From positions 14,083 through 31,809 of the forward strand of contig AQYM01000016.1 of assembly GCA_000380705.1 (NCBI GenBank): a DNA stretch of 17,727 nt. The letters are read 5' to 3'. The notes beneath the pieces are model-generated. The model was not told the DNA's origin and did not search any database. It saw only the letters and a program-made list of their open reading frames with translations. Of the stretch, positions 5,461-17,044 are shown piece after piece (the stretch's first letter is position 1; each line of letters starts with the position of its first letter). The stretch comes from Crenarchaeota archaeon SCGC AAA471-B05 (GTDB lineage Archaea > Thermoproteota > Thermoprotei > Gearchaeales > Gearchaeaceae). The position numbers and the translations under genes are program-made.

Positions 5461-6747
5461 TTATAAACTTTTAGATTTGTAAGAAATTTCTGGTATTGGT
5501 TCACTTAGGTGTCTACGAGATCTAGGAGGTGGTACAAGTATTAGATTTTCTTCAAGAGGTCTCTTTTCTTCTATTAACAATTTAAAGCTAAAAGGGATTG
5601 TGTAGGAACAATTTTTACAACGTAAACCTTTACCTTTCCCCTCTGATTCCATCTTAGACCCACACGTAATACAATAGGGATTGATTTCTTTATATGTTTT
5701 AGCTAATTTTTTAACAACTATTTTTTCGCAGTTGATCGTTAAAAAAGGTTCTTTTCTAATACCACCTCCAATTTCTATTAAGTCACCTTTTTTTAGGTAT
5801 CTTGCGAGAATATTCATTTTACCGCTTTCTTTATAAACAGCTGCAGTCATCACATTTCCGTCGGATTTGACTTTTATTAATACGTGGCCTCCTTTAATTA
5901 CAATCGGGTCTTCTATTACTTCAAATGTTTCATTAACTACACAGTAGGGCTTAAACAATTTTTTACCTTTAGCTACTTTTAAATGAATATTTGTGCCTTG
6001 ATTTGTTTTGAATATCATAATTCTTTCTATATACTCTTTGATGCCTAATTTTTCCGAAAATTTTAATAAGACTTCAGGATCTTTACCTCTTATTCCATAT
6101 AATACAGGATCTTTTCCATGCGGTGTTATAAGTATTCTATTTTTTCCGTAATCAAGGTTATGGAAAGTAAAATTTTTAAATTGTATATCTAATTCCTTTA
6201 CTTTTTCCAAATTTATAGGTCTTATAAGAGATTTTTGATCCATTTTTCTGTATGCTATTAGTTCGTAAGTATAACCTTCTTTAAATAATGCCCCTATTGC
6301 TGCAACTGCTCCAACTAAACCTCTAATACCTTTTCTAAATGCTAAGTATTTTATATTGTATTTTTCTACTATTTTAAGTGCATCCTTTATATCCACAACC
6401 TCTATTAAACATCGTTTATAGAATTCTTCTAATTCATGAGTAATATTACCTTCATAAAAACAAATTACCGGTTGAGGTTTCTCTCCATCTATGTCTTTAA
6501 ATATTTTAAGCCTCTCAATTGTATCTGTTATAATTGGGATTACATCTTTGTTTTTAGCAATAATTCTTATACATACTGCAGCATTTCCACGCGTTTTAAA
6601 TGGTATATTTGGGTTTAATCTTACCAGATAGGGGTAATCAAATAAATCAAATCCTGCTTTTTTCAAATTTTCAATTAAAATAGAAGCTACATATGTGGTA
6701 CAACCACCCTCTGTAGTATCCGTATCGTCAATTCCTATATGTAACAT
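5461..6747 (-). CDS. tiaS: tRNA(Ile2) 2-agmatinylcytidine synthetase TiaS
   Basis: TiaS joins agmatine to C34 of tRNA-Ile(CAU) using ATP, so that the tRNA reads AUA instead of AUG; it is the archaeal counterpart of bacterial TilS. At 428 residues the length is usual. The N terminus has the signature IGIDDTDTTEGGCTTY (residues 4-19) of the ATP-binding THUMP-like/kinase region, followed by RLNPNIPFKTRGNAA. An OB-fold segment (about 280-335) precedes a C-terminal zinc ribbon, C-x2-C and C-x2-C at about 360-381. The tail after the ribbon has PPPRSRRH, a basic patch as expected for RNA contact. The substrate tRNA is not in this window; the CAT tRNA at 2448 is the initiator. The gene diverges from the RNase P RNA gene with a gap of about 40 AT-rich bases. 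Confidence 0.95.
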   Translation of the reverse strand: MLHIGIDDTDTTEGGCTTYVASILIENLKKAGFDLFDYPYLVRLNPNIPFKTRGNAAVCIRIIAKNKDVIPIITDTIERLKIFKDIDGEKPQPVICFYEGNITHELEEFYKRCLIEVVDIKDALKIVEKYNIKYLAFRKGIRGLVGAVAAIGALFKEGYTYELIAYRKMDQKSLIRPINLEKVKELDIQFKNFTFHNLDYGKNRILITPHGKDPVLYGIRGKDPEVLLKFSEKLGIKEYIERIMIFKTNQGTNIHLKVAKGKKLFKPYCVVNETFEVIEDPIVIKGGHVLIKVKSDGNVMTAAVYKESGKMNILARYLKKGDLIEIGGGIRKEPFLTINCEKIVVKKLAKTYKEINPYCITCGSKMESEGKGKGLRCKNCSYTIPFSFKLLIEEKRPLEENLILVPPPRSRRHLSEPIPEISYKSKSL

Positions 6748-6786
6748 TAACTAAAAATTAAAATAAGAAGTAGTATATTTTAAATT

Positions 6787-7107
6787 TAGGGTAAGGGAGT
6801 CCTGAGCGGCTGTCGGGGTTTCCCGAGGAAAGTCCTCCGTCGCTAAGGAATTTATAATGCCGCAAGGCATAAGCCGAAAGGCTTGGTAAATCACAGAAAC
6901 GTAACAAGCTCTGTTGGATGTCGATGATGCTGAAGCCATCTCGGTAACGAGATGGATAGGCTGAGTATAACAGAAACTTGGTGAAACGGATTCCCTATAA
7001 AGACAAAGGCGGGCGAGGGTAATGAGTTTTCCTTACGAACCCTAACCGCCGACTAGATAAATGCCGCTGAAACAGAAGGAGGCTTACAAGGTCTCCCTTA
7101 CCCTAAA
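6787..7107 (+). ncRNA. rnpB: RNase P RNA
   Basis: This is the catalytic RNA of RNase P, which removes tRNA 5' leaders. Both strands of the P4 core are plain: CR-I as GAGGAAAGTCC (6825-6835) and CR-V as ACAGAAGGAGGCTTAC (7072-7087). The ends form P1, where 6782-6799 pairs perfectly with 7093-7110 (18 bp, outermost A/T pairs possibly beyond the mature ends). Internal GC-rich hairpins and the ACAAAGGCGGGC segment near 7003 fit CR-IV and P2/P3-region elements. At about 320 nt it is a full-size archaeal RNA (type A-like), not the reduced type T of Pyrobaculum relatives. A TATA-like AAAATTAAAA near 6755-6763 lies about 28 bases upstream and is shared territory with the divergent tiaS promoter. Mature ends are estimates. 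Confidence 0.95.
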
Positions 7108-7136
7108 TTTTTATTATTGAAAATTTGTTATTTAGT

Positions 7137-8183
7137 ATGAATATATTAATTACGGGCATCGGTGGTTTTATTGGTTCCCATTTGGCAGAATTTTTAGCAA
7201 AAAAAGGCTATAATATAGCTGGCATAGACAATTTAAGTAGAAAACAAATCTTAGGTAAAAAAATTATCAATGAATATTATAATTGGAATTATTTACAAAG
7301 TAATTTTAGGAATATTAATTTGGTAAAGGGGGATATAACAAACGAAGAAGACTTAAAAAAATTTTATAATGAAAATATAGACGTTATTTTACATACTGCT
7401 GCACAAGTAGCAGTCACCGCTTCTATAGAACAGTCCAAATTAGATTTCTTAATAAATGTAGCTGGAACCATTAATGTTCTAGAATTAGCAAGAAAAAAAG
7501 ACGCTGCTATTATATTCCTGTCCACGAATAAAGTTTATGGCGAAAATGTTAATAAAATTAAAATTATAGAAAGGGAAAAAAGGTACGAAATAGCAGATGA
7601 AAAATATAAATATGGTATACCTGAAAATTTCCCAGTTGATTTAACTCCTCATACTCCTTATGGATGTTCTAAATTAGCTGCAGATCTCTATGTTCAAGAC
7701 TATCATTATACTTATGGTTTAAGAACTTTTTCGTTAAGATTAAGTTGTGTTTATGGTCCAAGACAATTTGGTGTTGAAGATCAAGGATGGGTAGCATGGT
7801 TTATCATAGCTACTTTAACAGGGCAGCAAATTAACATCTATGGTAACGGCAAACAAGTAAGAGATGTGCTTTTTATTGAGGATTTATGTGATTTAGTAGA
7901 AAAGATTATACTTTCTAAAAATAGGCATGGTGTTTATAATATAGGCGGTGGATTTAAGAACTCGATTTCACTTATTGAACTTCTTGATTTACTTTATTTA
8001 CTTACAGGTAAGAGATCTAAAATAAATTTTTTTGATTGGAGAAAAGGCGATCAATACATATATATTTCTGATATTTCAAACGTAAAAAAGGATTTGAACT
8101 GGGAGCCAAAAGTAGATGTAAAAATGGGGGTTGAAAAAGTTATAGAATGGGTTTCAGCAAACATAAACCTTTTTTGTATTTAA
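7137..8183 (+). CDS. NAD-dependent sugar epimerase/dehydratase, CDP-paratose 2-epimerase-like
   Basis: An extended SDR enzyme of 348 residues. GIGGFIGSH (7-15) is the NAD-binding glycine motif, STNKVYG (129-135) and YGCSK (Tyr175, Lys179) form the active site, and VYGPRQFGVEDQGWVAWFI begins at residue 205. The STNKVYG and GPRQFG-EDQGW segments are those I associate with RfbE-type CDP-paratose/tyvelose 2-epimerases rather than plain GalE, so epimerisation of an NDP-sugar for surface glycan is likely; the exact sugar is not certain. The ATG at 7137 is preferred over a TTG at 7125 because MNILITG is the normal SDR start and an AATTTTTATTATT box at 7106-7118 lies about 26 bases upstream, as in leaderless genes. 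It directly follows RNase P RNA but appears to have its own promoter. Confidence 0.88.
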   Translation: MNILITGIGGFIGSHLAEFLAKKGYNIAGIDNLSRKQILGKKIINEYYNWNYLQSNFRNINLVKGDITNEEDLKKFYNENIDVILHTAAQVAVTASIEQSKLDFLINVAGTINVLELARKKDAAIIFLSTNKVYGENVNKIKIIEREKRYEIADEKYKYGIPENFPVDLTPHTPYGCSKLAADLYVQDYHYTYGLRTFSLRLSCVYGPRQFGVEDQGWVAWFIIATLTGQQINIYGNGKQVRDVLFIEDLCDLVEKIILSKNRHGVYNIGGGFKNSISLIELLDLLYLLTGKRSKINFFDWRKGDQYIYISDISNVKKDLNWEPKVDVKMGVEKVIEWVSANINLFCI

Positions 8184-8214
8184 TAAATTTTATCAAATTT
8201 AGATAAGGTATTTA

Positions 8215-8289
8215 TGGGCCAGATGGGATTTGAACCCATGACCTTCCGGTTATCAGCCGGACGCTATAACCAGGCTAAGCCACTGGCCC
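8215..8289 (-). tRNA. tRNA-Ile (GAT)
   Basis: On the minus strand, acceptor GGGCCAG/CTGGCCC, D arm, anticodon stem CCGGC/... with loop CTGATAA (anticodon GAT, plus-strand 8252-8254), and T arm GGGTTCAAATCCC make a full cloverleaf without an intron. The discriminator is A; CCA is not encoded. It reads AUC/AUU; AUA needs the separate CAU tRNA modified by TiaS. It faces the rRNA operon head to head, with about 110 AT-rich bases in between, so it is not part of that operon. Confidence 0.95.
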
Positions 8290-8367
8290 ACTCTATTAAA
8301 ATAATTTTCTTGATTGAATTTTAAATTTTTCCTTATTTTTCCTAATTTAGTGTTATCTTTAAGAATA

Positions 8368-8381
8368 AAAGTTTTTATATT
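8368..8381 (+). promoter_or_regulatory. rRNA operon promoter (TATA box)
   Basis: AAAGTTTTTATATT is centred near 8376, about 26 bases before the GGGC start of the H/ACA-like hairpin at 8403. The A-rich AATAAAA just upstream may serve as BRE. The AAAGTTTTTATA core is repeated before the initiator tRNA gene. Transcription would start almost exactly at the first base of the small RNA. Confidence 0.6.
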
Positions 8382-8402
8382 TGATTTAAAAAATGTATTA
8401 TT

Positions 8403-8475
8403 GGGCTATAGGGGCGGTTTTAACACGACTTGGCTGAAGCCAAGGATGAAGTGTTAACTCCACCTATAGCTCACA
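8403..8475 (+). ncRNA. H/ACA guide sRNA at the head of the rRNA transcript
   Basis: A single hairpin with all H/ACA marks. The lower stem GGGCTATAGG/CCTATAGCTC (8403-8412 with 8463-8472) is followed by an open pocket (left GGCGGTT 8413-8419, right CTCCA 8458-8462), an upper stem TTAACAC/GTGTTAA (8420-8426 with 8451-8457), a K-turn-like loop (GA against GATGAA), and a GC-rich cap CTTGGC-TGAA-GCCAAG. The ACA box (8473-8475) sits exactly 15 nt from the pocket top, inside the 14-16 nt rule for Cbf5-guided pseudouridylation. L7Ae would bind the K-turn; its geometry has one extra A (8450). Predicted target form: UGGAG-psiN-AACCGCC. Candidate targets are given in the findings. It lies between the rRNA promoter and the 16S processing stem. 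Confidence 0.78.
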
Positions 8476-8483
8476 ATTAATGC

Positions 8484-8507
8484 GGACCTAATAAAAAAAT
8501 TAGGTCC
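8484..8507 (+). other. Leader hairpin between the guide RNA and the 16S stem
   Basis: GGACCTAAT and ATTAGGTCC form a 9-bp perfect stem with an A6 loop. No T run follows, so it is more likely a processing or spacer hairpin in the pre-rRNA leader than a terminator. It separates the ACA box from the 16S processing stem by 36 bases. Confidence 0.5.
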
Positions 8508-8511
8508 AAGA

Positions 8512-8544
8512 GAAAGGATCTATTACACGTCAGTTACAGGAAAA
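8512..8544 (+). repeat. 16S processing stem, 5' strand (pairs with 10041-10073)
   Basis: All 33 bases pair without mismatch or bulge with 10041-10073, enclosing the whole 16S. The helix ends immediately before CCCGGTTGATCC. No bulge-helix-bulge is present, unlike the 23S stem. The perfect pairing also confirms the extent of the pre-16S unit. Confidence 0.93.
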
Positions 8545-10036
<1,492 letters not shown>

Positions 10037-10040
10037 AAGT

Positions 10041-10073
10041 TTTTCCTGTAACTGACGTGTAATAGATCCTTTC
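10041..10073 (+). repeat. 16S processing stem, 3' strand
   Basis: The exact inverse of 8512-8544. The remaining spacer to the 23S stem (10074-10127) is short and AT-rich, with one weak hairpin (ACTTG/CAAGT around 10098-10118). No tRNA-Ala or other tRNA is present in the spacer, the usual crenarchaeal state. Confidence 0.93.
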
Positions 10074-10127
10074 ATGTTCATCATTTCATAATATGAGACT
10101 TGGGAAGAATTTCTCAAGTTGATAGCT

Positions 10128-10184
10128 AAGCTATATAGCAATGAAGCTACTGTATGGTTGCAGGCGATGGATGCTGGATTTATC

Positions 10185-10187
<3 letters not shown>
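10128..10187 (+). repeat. 23S processing stem, 5' strand with BHB half
   Basis: It pairs with 13293-13352. The outer 35 bp are perfect, then comes a 3-4-3 bulge-helix-bulge: helix GGCG (10163-10166) with CGCC (13311-13314), bulge ATG (10167-10169) on this strand and AAT (13315-13317) on the other, then the inner helix GATGCTGGATTTATCTAA. On each strand the 4-bp helix precedes the bulge, the polarity of the canonical tRNA-intron BHB. The predicted splicing-endonuclease cuts are 10168/10169 and 13316/13317. Confidence 0.9.
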
Positions 10188-13292
<3,105 letters not shown>

Positions 13293-13296
<4 letters not shown>

Positions 13297-13352
13297 ATAA
13301 ATCCAGCATCCGCCAATTGCAACCATACAGTAGCTTCATTGCTATATAGCTT
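13293..13352 (+). repeat. 23S processing stem, 3' strand with BHB half
   Basis: The inverse partner of 10128-10187, carrying the CGCC helix (13311-13314) and the AAT bulge (13315-13317). It encloses the full 23S and ends at the T run that follows. Confidence 0.9.
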
Positions 13353-13357
13353 TTTTT
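13351..13357 (+). terminator. T-run terminator of the rRNA operon
   Basis: Seven T residues directly after the 23S processing stem. Archaeal RNA polymerase terminates at U-rich runs, and the next gene has its own TATA box right behind. The run is short, so additional downstream sites are possible. Confidence 0.45.
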
Positions 13358-13372
13358 AAAAATTTATATTTC
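13358..13372 (+). promoter_or_regulatory. TATA box of the GalE-like gene
   Basis: AAAAATTTATATTTC, centred near 13366, is 26 bases before the ATG at 13392. No Shine-Dalgarno lies before the ATG, so a leaderless mRNA is likely. Confidence 0.5.
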
Positions 13373-13391
13373 TATAATTTGAATTCTTCTT

Positions 13392-14360
13392 ATGCCAAAA
13401 AAAGTACTTGTAACAGGAGGAGCAGGATTTATAGGCAGTCATGTGGTAGATAAACTAATTGAAAAAGGATATGATGTGGAAGTAATTGATGATTTATCTA
13501 CAGGGAGAAAAGAAAATTTGCCCAATAATGTTAAATTAAAAATTAAACAAGTAAAAGATATGGATGGAAGTGATGTTAAAAATTTTGATGTTATTATTCA
13601 TTGCGCTGCTCAAGTTTCTACTTTTTATTCAGTAGACTATCCTGAGGAAGACTTTAAAAGAAATGCCTTATCAACTTTTCATCTTTTCGAATTATGCAGA
13701 AAATATAATGATAATACACTGATAGTATATACAAGCAGTAGAAGTGTTCATGGTGATATTCCTGAACCTTACATAGCAGATGAAAGCTTTCCTTACAATC
13801 CTTCTACTTTTTATAATACTCATAAAATTTATGGCGAGTTGCTTTGTAAAATTTACAAAGAACTGTATGGAATGAAATTTGTAATACTAAGACCAAGTAA
13901 TGTTTATGGTCCAAGGCAGCCTTATTGGGTGGGAGGCTGGTATAATTTTATAGCATACTGGATTAACTTAGCTCTTCAAAACAAACCTATTCCTATTTAT
14001 GGTAAGGGAACACAAATAAGAGATTATACTTACGTAGAAGATACAGCAAGAGCCTATATTCTTGCAATTGAAAATTCCAAAGCCATAGGAGAAGCATTTT
14101 TATTACCTACCGGTCGTGGTGTATCTTTAAATGAGTTAGCTGATTTAATAATAAAGCTTTCAGGTTCTAATTCTGTTAAACAATATTTACCTCCTCGAAA
14201 GGGAGATATTCAAAGGTTTGTCGGAAGTTACAAAAAGGCCAAAGAAATATTAGGTTGGGAACCAAAAGTTACTTTAGAAGAGGGTTTAAAAAAAGAAATA
14301 GAATGGGTAAAAAAAGATCTAAAGATCAATTATCATACAGAACTACAGTTTCATAGTTAG
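13392..14360 (+). CDS. NAD-dependent SDR sugar epimerase (UDP-glucose 4-epimerase-like)
   Basis: A 322-residue extended SDR. GGAGFIGSH (9-17) binds NAD, TSSRSVHG replaces the usual SSAAVYG strand, and YNTHK (Tyr141, Lys145) is the catalytic pair. RPSNVYGPRQ and IPIYGKGTQIRDYTYVEDTA are typical of NDP-hexose epimerases and dTDP-glucose dehydratases, and WEPKVTLEEGL is the normal C-terminal signature. Likely reaction: 4-epimerisation of a UDP-hexose for glycan synthesis; the substrate is not fixed by sequence. It is a different subfamily from the epimerase before the rRNA operon. The last 35 bases overlap the end of the convergent membrane protein gene. The final residues after the EIEWVKKDL helix (INYHTELQFHS) look like a non-conserved tail. 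Confidence 0.9.
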   Translation: MPKKVLVTGGAGFIGSHVVDKLIEKGYDVEVIDDLSTGRKENLPNNVKLKIKQVKDMDGSDVKNFDVIIHCAAQVSTFYSVDYPEEDFKRNALSTFHLFELCRKYNDNTLIVYTSSRSVHGDIPEPYIADESFPYNPSTFYNTHKIYGELLCKIYKELYGMKFVILRPSNVYGPRQPYWVGGWYNFIAYWINLALQNKPIPIYGKGTQIRDYTYVEDTARAYILAIENSKAIGEAFLLPTGRGVSLNELADLIIKLSGSNSVKQYLPPRKGDIQRFVGSYKKAKEILGWEPKVTLEEGLKKEIEWVKKDLKINYHTELQFHS

Positions 14361-15891
14361 AAAAAACTATCGATTTTTCATAAATTTTAGCAATAAATTC
14401 TGGTTTTAATTTTTCGCCATAATCTGTTAAAACGAAACCATTTTTAAGTATTTCCCGATATAAAACTATTAATGATTTCTCAACTTTCTTATTTTCAAAA
14501 AAGTAAAGGTATGACTCGTAAGGATTTACGGTTACATTGTAATAATATAATGCATAGGAAGTTTTAATATCGCCTAATACTTTGTTATTTTCATGATATT
14601 TTTCAAGCCATTTAAAACATTCGATCTCTTCTTCGTTGTACAACCATTGGTACCCTGAATAATTTATTTTCAAAGGGTAAATGTAAAAAATTTGTACAAA
14701 GAAAAGTATAATAATAATTATAGAAAAAATTATGTACTTTTTGTTTTTTGCTAGCAAATAGCTTACCAATAGAAAAGTAGATGGGAATAAAAAATTCAAT
14801 AAACGTTTTGATAAAGTAATACTCAGCAAAAAATTTGCTCCGAAGAAAGCGTATAAATAAAAGGCAAAGATCGAAGCAGGCCAGGCCAATAAGAACAATT
14901 TTACTATGTAATCCCCGTTTATTTTAATCTCTCTATAAGCTAAAAGTATAAAAAATAAAAATATCGAGTAATTTACTGCAGAAATTAAATAATATGACGA
15001 ATAAATATAATTATAAGGGAAAATATTTAAAAAAAAGTTTAAAATATATAAAAAAATAAAAAAGATAAATATAATAAATATCTTTTTACTTAATTTATTA
15101 TAAGAATTAATTATCTTAGTTTTTATAAATATTAATAAAATAAATATTTGATAGGAAAAAAATGTTAATATGTCTGAGAGATTTAAAAAATAAAATATTT
15201 CTTTATTCACATAAAATTGGTAGTAAAAGAAAATAAAAATATTAAATAGAATAAAACTGATAATACTTTCTTTGTTTATTATTTTTTTCTTAATTATTGA
15301 AAAAATCAAATAATTTAAAAGAAAAAATAATAAAATAATATATAATATTGATAAAGTAAAATGGTGAGAAAATAGTAAAACAAATGCTGAAATAAAAAAT
15401 ATTAGTATAAATTTTTTATTTTTAAATATTAATAAGAAAGTTATCAATGAATAAATAAAAAAAGGATATGCAAATGTTTCTTTAGTTACTCCAGAAGAAA
15501 AGAAAACGTTATAAGTATAATTTGCTAAAAATAGCGAAGCCAAAAAAGATATTAAAGAATTCCTAGTTATTTTCAAGGATAGAGTAAAAAGTATTACAGG
15601 GCTTAAAGATGCTATTAAAGGAAAACCCATTCTCATAGCATCTTTTACTTCTATTCCAAATACTATAGAAATTATAATGCCGAAAATTTGACTCAAGGGC
15701 CAATTAATATTATATTTATCTATATTTTTGATTTCGGTAGAAATATAACCTGTTTCTTTTCCTATTTCAGTATTTTTTATTAACTGCCAAGCATCTACGG
15801 ATACAGGTTGTCCTGTGGCTATAGTAAAATATAATCTTATTGCTATGGAATTTATAACCAGAAAAATCAAATAGATAACGCCTTTATTCAT
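14326..15891 (-). CDS. Polytopic membrane protein, GT-C glycosyltransferase-like
   Basis: 521 residues with roughly eleven or twelve hydrophobic spans covering residues 5 to about 400, then a soluble C-terminal part of about 110 residues. After the first span comes a loop with SVDAWQ (Asp33), the position where GT-C enzymes (polyprenol-phosphate-sugar transferases, oligosaccharyltransferases) keep an acidic catalytic residue. VTKETFAYPFF and FSHHFT later resemble loops of GT39/AglB-type proteins. No classic WWDYG motif is seen, so it is probably not the main AglB. Likely role: sugar transfer from a lipid donor on the outer membrane face; uncertain. The start overlaps the end of the preceding permease gene by 8 bases, so it is the last gene of the minus-strand operon. 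Base composition is extremely AT-rich, with many Ile, Phe, Asn and Lys codons. Confidence 0.6.
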   Translation of the reverse strand: MNKGVIYLIFLVINSIAIRLYFTIATGQPVSVDAWQLIKNTEIGKETGYISTEIKNIDKYNINWPLSQIFGIIISIVFGIEVKDAMRMGFPLIASLSPVILFTLSLKITRNSLISFLASLFLANYTYNVFFSSGVTKETFAYPFFIYSLITFLLIFKNKKFILIFFISAFVLLFSHHFTLSILYIILLFFLLNYLIFSIIKKKIINKESIISFILFNIFIFFYYQFYVNKEIFYFLNLSDILTFFSYQIFILLIFIKTKIINSYNKLSKKIFIIFIFFIFLYILNFFLNIFPYNYIYSSYYLISAVNYSIFLFFILLAYREIKINGDYIVKLFLLAWPASIFAFYLYAFFGANFLLSITLSKRLLNFLFPSTFLLVSYLLAKNKKYIIFSIIIIILFFVQIFYIYPLKINYSGYQWLYNEEEIECFKWLEKYHENNKVLGDIKTSYALYYYNVTVNPYESYLYFFENKKVEKSLIVLYREILKNGFVLTDYGEKLKPEFIAKIYEKSIVFSNYETVVLYDN

Positions 15892-17044
15892 ATTTTATGC
15901 TAAATGTATAAATTATTGTTAAAAAAATTAATAGTATATATATTAAAATAAAATAATTTAAGTCCAGATTCAAATTTATTGAATAGCTAAATAATGAGAT
16001 ATTAATTAAATTTTGAATATAATCTTTGATAAAAATAAAAAATAAAATAATACTCACAAATGATATGTTTATTAATATTAATAAATAAATAAAAAAAGTA
16101 TGAATTATTTTATTTTTTGATAAACCTAATTTAAAAAGTATATCTGCTTCTTTTTCTTTTTCATAGAAAAAGAATTTTATAATATTTTTTAATATTAAGC
16201 TAAATAAAAATATTATAACAATAATTAGTCCTATTATAACATTTTCATTTATTTTAAGTCTATTTATTATAACATTTTCTAACGCTCTTTCTCCTTTTAC
16301 TAACTTAACTGCTGGTTTTTCTTCACTCCTGCTTGCCAAATAATAAACTAAATTATCTAAAGTCGTTCTTGGCTTTTCGTTTGCAGAACTTTCTTCAGTA
16401 ATAATTTTACTTATTTCTTCCATGTTAGTTACTTTATTATCTATTTTTATCCTAAAGAATGACACATAATCAGTACTATAACCGTTTAGCCACGATGCCA
16501 CAAATAATGGAACTAATAATTCTTGGTCAATTACAGTATTGGTTTTAAATTTACCAACAACCTTTAATTCCAAAATTCTATTGGTAAACGATGAGAACAA
16601 AATTATAGTTTGGTTGATTTTTAAATTTAGTTTCTCAGTCAGTTTTATACCGGCCAAAGCAACATAACCATCCTTAATATTTAAATTTCTTCCCTCTATA
16701 ATTTCCATTTTCTGCATCTTTGAGAATAATGTAATATCTATACCTCTAACTACTATTAGTATGCTATTATTATACTGGGTTATTGAGATAATTTCAGGAC
16801 TAACGGCTAAAACTCCCTTAATATTAGCTATTTTATTATATAAGCTTGTTGGTAAACTGCTAGTAACAGGAGAGATAGCTTTAGAATTATAGATCAATAC
16901 GGTATCTTCTGTACTGAAGGTTTTAAGAAAAAAATAATATGTATTAATAAATATCGAAGCAGTCATCAATGAAATATAAAAAACTAAGCTAAACAATAAA
17001 ATAAATATTAAATTTTTTTTATTCTTCAAAAATATAAAGATCAT
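15884..17044 (-). CDS. FtsX/MacB-like ABC permease subunit
   Basis: 386 residues: an N-terminal membrane span (about 10-38), a large extracytoplasmic domain (about 40-260) with GVLAVSPEI, VVRGIDITLF, IIEGRNL and VALAGIKLTEKLNLKINQTIIL, then three C-terminal spans (about 265-290, 312-340, 350-380). This 1+3 plan and the ILEGR-/GxxLAxKLxLKxGD-type words are those of the MacB_PCD/FtsX permease family, which work with an ATPase to move or release substrates at the membrane in a mechanotransmission manner. The C-terminal end ISKIKYE-like tail is short. The start codon overlaps the stop of the upstream permease as ATGA. No ATPase gene is seen in the window; it may lie right of the edge. Confidence 0.75.
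   Translation of the reverse strand: MIFIFLKNKKNLIFILLFSLVFYISLMTASIFINTYYFFLKTFSTEDTVLIYNSKAISPVTSSLPTSLYNKIANIKGVLAVSPEIISITQYNNSILIVVRGIDITLFSKMQKMEIIEGRNLNIKDGYVALAGIKLTEKLNLKINQTIILFSSFTNRILELKVVGKFKTNTVIDQELLVPLFVASWLNGYSTDYVSFFRIKIDNKVTNMEEISKIITEESSANEKPRTTLDNLVYYLASRSEEKPAVKLVKGERALENVIINRLKINENVIIGLIIVIIFLFSLILKNIIKFFFYEKEKEADILFKLGLSKNKIIHTFFIYLLILINISFVSIILFFIFIKDYIQNLINISLFSYSINLNLDLNYFILIYILLIFLTIIYTFSIKYE

Noticed and set aside
6751..6939. Minus-strand 62-codon ORF upstream of tiaS
   Set aside because: It lies in the RNase P RNA and its promoter and has no protein-like features.
7125..7136. TTG at 7125 as start of the first epimerase
   Set aside because: It would add four residues before the standard MNILITG start; the ATG at 7137 has a TATA-like box at the correct leaderless distance.
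10074..10127. tRNA in the 16S-23S spacer
   Set aside because: The spacer is about 55 bases of AT-rich DNA with no cloverleaf.
13298..13391. 5S rRNA after 23S
   Set aside because: Only the processing stem, a T run and the next gene's promoter fit in the gap.
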